Made by a program: the position numbers and the translations under genes | Part shown: in pieces, positions 60,408-64,000 of the stretch | How the letters are laid out: the number at the start of each line of letters is the position of its first letter | Position numbering within the stretch: position 1 is the first letter of the stretch | Assembly: GCA_022419385.1 (NCBI GenBank) | Contig: JAJUBI010000006.1 | Coordinates: 3,968,001 to 4,032,000, forward strand | DNA: 64,000 bases | Origin: Paraconiothyrium sp. Pb-2020 | Taxonomy: Eukaryota; Ascomycota; Dothideomycetes; Pleosporales; Didymosphaeriaceae | Direction: 5' to 3' | The notes under the pieces: model-generated | Told to the model about the DNA's origin: nothing | Databases searched by the model: none | Seen by the model: the letters and a program-made list of their open reading frames with translations, nothing else

Positions 60408-62240
60408 ATGTCCTTGCTCTCTCTTGCGCTTCTGGCCGCGGCCCACGTCGTACAAGGCCAGGATTTTGGAACTACAGTCAACAATTATGGCACTGTAGCC
60501 TTTATTCGCACGGGCGAACGCACGCCCTGGGTGCGCTCCGGAACCGAGACGCTCTCAGCTCTGGGCGCACAGCAGATGCTTCAGCTAGGGCAGAACTTCA
60601 GAGGGCGCTACATTGTCGACGACGACACAAGCGCGACGGGCCTCGGCGTACGCCTCATCGAGGGCATGGCGCCGAACCGCATCAATCCTGACCAGCTCTT
60701 CATCCAGACGCTCGACCAGCCGTTCCTAGTTGCTGCGGCGCAGGCGTTTATGCAGGGTCTGTACCCAAAGTATGACTTGAACCAGACGAGGAATGGGCCG
60801 TATCCGGATGCCGTAGGAATTCTAGCGAATGAGACGACGGTCGACTATCCTTTGAATGGGTACCAGTATGCGAACGTTTTGACTGTGGGGGTGAATGATC
60901 CGGGGAGTGTCTATCTTGATGGGCATTACCAGTGTCCAAGAGCCTGGTTGGAAAGCGCGAATTATGAGGGCACGCAAGACTTTGTTAGTACGCGGGTGGC
61001 CGAGGATGCTTTCTATAGGGGCTTGAGCATGAGCTGGTTCAAAGATGATCTACCTGAGGAAATGCTGTAAGTGGTTGACGTATGAATAGAGCAATGGTCA
61101 CAACGCTAATAAACGGCCTACAGCGATTACAGGAACGCCTATGGCATTTACGACTCACTGTCGTACCATTACACCCATGACATAAATACAAAGCTGGACC
61201 TTGACAACGGGAATAACTCCGGCGTCCTCAACAAAGTGCGATATCTTGCCAATCAGGATGCGTGGTACCGCTATGGCAATGTCACCGCAGACACAGATGC
61301 AACAAGTGCGAACCGCGCAATGGCTGGCAAAACGCTTGCTGGGCTCATTCTCTCGAGATTCGAGAAAATCGTCGCGAACGAGGGCAATAGTACGAATGCT
61401 ATGTCGCAGCCGCTAAATCTCCTCTTCGGCGAGTACGACACGATGCTTTCTCTGCTAGCTGTTATCGACGCCGACTACTACCAGTCACAGAACAGCATCC
61501 GGCAAGAGATTCCAGAGTTCGCCTCAGCCATCATCTTCGAGCTCTTCACCACAGGCAACAACACCGCCGACGACCCGGACAACCTCTGGGTACATTTCTC
61601 CTACCACAACGGCACCCAAGGCTACGACGACACCGCACCACAAGTCTACTCCATCTTCCGCAATGGTCCTTCGAAAGGGAGCATAACATGGCGCGAATTC
61701 TCAGACAGCATGAATAGCATCGCAGTCAAGACGTCCGCCGACTGGTGCGAAACATGCAGTTCCCAAAGCGTCTTCTGCCCCACCGTCTCAACCACAACTT
61801 CGCTCACCACATCTACCAAATCCCCCAAGCTCTCCCCGGCAGTCGCAGGCGTCATCGGCGCCGTCGTCACGCTCGCTGTCGCAGCCCTGCTCTTCGGCCT
61901 CGCCATGCTCCTCGGCGGCATCCGTCTGCACCGCGTCGAACGCCGGCCGCGCCAGACTTCTTCCCTGGGCGGATTCAAAGGTTCTGCGAAGCTGGCATCG
62001 GACCCGGACCTAGGGCTTGCGAAGAAAGGCGTTGTACCAGCTACCAACGACCCCTTCGCCGACCCTGCTGTTGCCGCCGCTGGTGGCAACAAGAGGATCG
62101 TGCACGAGCGCGTGGGCAGCTGGGAGTTGAGGGCGAAGGAGAGGAGTGGGGAGGAGGAAAGTCCGAGGGGGAGCTTTGAGGCGATTGAGGCGGCGATGGG
62201 GAGGCCGGTGAGGGCGGTGCAGCCGCTCGAGAGGATCTAG
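60408..62240 (+). CDS. Histidine-phosphatase-fold membrane protein lacking catalytic histidines
   Basis: Exons 60408-61066 and 61124-62240 (57-bp intron) give 591 aa. Signal peptide (MSLLSLALLAAAHVVQG), a lumenal/extracellular domain of the histidine acid phosphatase fold, one membrane helix (about 456-487, VAGVIGAVVTLAVAALLFGL) and a cytoplasmic tail. In active enzymes the catalytic motif is RHGxRxP and a later HD; here these positions read RTGERTP (34-40, Thr35 for His) and YD (Tyr324-Asp325 in FGEYDTMLSL). So the nucleophile and the proton donor's His are both replaced, and the protein is probably a non-catalytic relative. The fold assignment rests on this motif spacing plus general layout. 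Many N-glycosylation sequons (NQT, NETT, NNSG, NVT) fit surface exposure. Confidence 0.78.
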
Positions 62241-62756
62241 ATGCTGGGGGAGTGGTAATTCGGAGGGAGGGAATCAAAGGGATGATAGAGATGAGGACGT
62301 TCGTTTCTTACGATCTTGATACCCCGGCTTTGCGTCGCAAGTGCCATTTTTCTTTTTCCTTTTGATGCTTGGATATACACGCTCATTTTCAATGCAGGGG
62401 CGGCAGGACGAGGTAGGAACGGTGGTTGAAGGTATTGGGTAATGTGGTCATGTTGGTTTATACATTTACAATGTCTGCCAGAATAAAACGCGCGCCGAAG
62501 AGATCTTTCAATACTTTGGATTATGTGGTCATGTTGGTTCGTACTTTTACCTCCTTTTCCAGAAGAAAGCGCCCTGGGAGGCCGCTTAAGAGATATTTGA
62601 ATGTCACACCGAGTTGCTCTTTCCTTCTCCATCCGCGCCTTCCTCCCTCACCACCACCCCGCCCTCCCCGCACACACGATAAGCCAATCCCTCTGCTGCC
62701 CCTTTCAAGCCAATATATAACCAGTTTCTCATAATTCTTTCATCAGAACAACCACA
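62241..62756. other. Intergenic region with an internal duplication
   Basis: 3' flank of the preceding gene; contains the duplication listed next and a TATATAA at about 62714, some 40 bp before the tRNA-like unit. Confidence 0.5.
62441..62602 (+). repeat. Diverged tandem duplication (72 and 81 bp)
   Basis: Copy 1 (62441-62512) and copy 2 (62522-62602) share ATGTGGTCATGTTGGTT, TAC.TTTAC, CCAGAA, AARCGC and AAGAGAT.TTT.AAT in the same order with small gaps. Confidence 0.8.
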
Positions 62757-62903
62757 GGACGTGTGGCCCAGTGGTAAGGCGCTCACACCACACGATCCGC
62801 CTCATGCTGAGGTTCCTTTTCCGCGAGAGAATTGCAGACTTGGACAGCGTCGACGGACGTTGGGGTGATGTGAGAGGCCTCGGTTCGAATCCGAGCATGT
62901 CCG
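62757..62903 (+). tRNA. tRNA-like gene with ~75-nt insert
   Basis: Acceptor GGACGTG/CATGTCC, A-box TGGCCCAGTGGTAAGG, anticodon stem CTCAC/GTGAG split by a long insert, T-arm CTCGG-TTCGAAT-CCGAG with perfect B-box, and TTTTT 8 nt downstream. The insert begins ACCACACG and ends GGTGAT, so anticodon CAC could pair with GTG in the insert, as in intron-containing pre-tRNAs. Closest relative in the window is the unit at 49919-50058. Confidence 0.62.
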
Positions 62904-64000
62904 ATCTCTTTTTCCCTTCTGATGATATTCGAGCATAAAGTGGTGTCGGTGGGCGGGTGTTCGTTCCTTCCTTTTTTCTGTGCTGCTTCCTCTGCATCCG
63001 TGCCAATGAACTTCAGTTGCCACTACTCAGATTTTTCACTCATGAGGCTCTTTGAAGCGAGAGTTTGACCAGCGGTGAAGCTGTTCCAGGAAACAATCCC
63101 AAGAGCTCTCGTATCAACAGGAGGGAATAAGCCAGTCTTTTCCAAGGTGACCTTCATCTTCTCTGCCGCTTGTCGGCCGCTTCCCTAAATGCTCAATGTG
63201 CCCAGGGGTCTTAGATGTCCTCGAAGGACTTATCTTCTTTAAAGCCTCAATACATCACCTTCACTAATAGTGGCAATCGAACCAAAGGCTTCCACAGAGG
63301 GTATCGCGCCCGTGATCTTTCGATTATCGGAAGATAAAGTTGTGTCATAGGCCTTTGAGAAATGCGATGACGCCGCCGCAGCGTACTCCTCAAGCTTCTG
63401 GCGCTTGGAGGATGTCAAAGGTGAGCAAGACCTATAACACACGTATTCGTGTGATTCATAGATAGCTGAATGAATACAGAGAACTCAAGAAGCAGTATGA
63501 TAAACGATCCTGTGTATACTCAACGTCACTAGTAGTAGCATAGACCAACATCTCCATAGCGGGCATTCCACCCATGATCACAGCCCGCCTACATCTCTGA
63601 TCTCGCACAGACTCGAGAGCTGTCGATGTATGAAGCCCAGTCCGTAACTACACTCGGTCCTTTGAGCCATGTGCCAAGCGGCTCCGCGGGACGGCCCTGC
63701 CCCGGGGCCATTCCATCAAACATGTAGCCAATCACCAATTTCTCCGTCTCAAGAGGCGCCAATCCTCCGCAACCCGCCTTCCGCGCATCGCCCAGCGCAA
63801 TCTTCAGGGCTTGTACGCACCCACCGTGGAGTTTCGACCGAGGATATGTCCCCATTCTTAATGATCACCTCGATGCATCTTGACCCCTCAATTTGCCTCT
63901 CCAGTTGCCAAGGGCAGTGCCAAGGGCATGGCACGGAATAAATTACAATATGAGGAGCAATATGAGATGCATCTGTAGGGTATAAGATGTCGCTCGAGAT
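62904..64000. other. Right edge without a supported gene
   Basis: Minus frames at 63239-63442 and 63589-63855 have coding-like stretches (KRQKLEEYAAAASSHFSKAY; YMFDGMAPGQGRPAEPLGTW) but no joined gene structure or family could be made out. They could be exons of a minus-strand gene running off the window. Confidence 0.4.

Overview
This window is nuclear DNA of a filamentous ascomycete (Pezizomycotina, probably Dothideomycetes). Most genes are split by introns of about 40-80 bp with GTRNGT-type donors, CTAAC/CTGAC branch sites and YAG acceptors, and the proteins are typically fungal (SSN8 cyclin C, two-subunit ATP-citrate lyase, Pth11/rhodopsin-like membrane protein, DUR3-type symporter). There is no rRNA, CRISPR array, operon or recognisable intact transposon. 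Exon boundaries below were read by hand and checked by codon arithmetic; no alignment was run.

Layout. 0.6-4.1 kb: SulP/STAS/cyclic-nucleotide-binding transporter. 4.6-7.9 kb: large low-complexity protein. 8.7-10.7 kb (minus): a repeat protein, then a UBTD-type ubiquitin-domain protein whose start codon sits alone in its exon. 11.7-14.0 kb (minus): PH-domain protein with repeated SIFG motifs. 17.2-20.2 kb (minus): large ankyrin protein. 20.9-22.5 kb (minus): RING/TRAF-type zinc-finger protein, divergent from a syntaxin-8-like SNARE (23.1-23.9 kb). 24.6-26.8 kb (minus): Ca2+-regulated mitochondrial carrier, divergent from cyclin C (27.4-28.4 kb). 30.5 kb and 33.0 kb: two small conserved-looking proteins. 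34.3-35.9 kb: citrate synthase ending in a PTS1-like ARL.

36-50 kb is gene-poor: short repeats, an FAD amine oxidase-like enzyme, a seven-helix membrane protein and a urea-transporter-like gene with an apparent C-terminal frameshift, followed by three tRNA-like, intron-bearing Pol III units and a 0.67 kb minisatellite. 51.1-53.3 kb (minus): coiled-coil protein with an in-frame stop near its end and a (CAA)n leader. 53.8-59.1 kb: the divergent ATP-citrate lyase pair (small subunit minus, large subunit plus). 60.4-62.2 kb: membrane-anchored histidine-phosphatase-fold protein that has lost both catalytic histidines. 62.8 kb: a fourth tRNA-like unit.

Functional links: citrate synthase and both ATP-citrate lyase subunits lie within 25 kb and all act on citrate/acetyl-CoA. 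The rest looks like ordinary housekeeping. The most unusual signals are the family of four tRNA-like units with long introns and Pol III terminators, the histidine-less phosphatase, and three genes (cyclin C, urea transporter, coiled-coil) whose reading frames look broken at an end.
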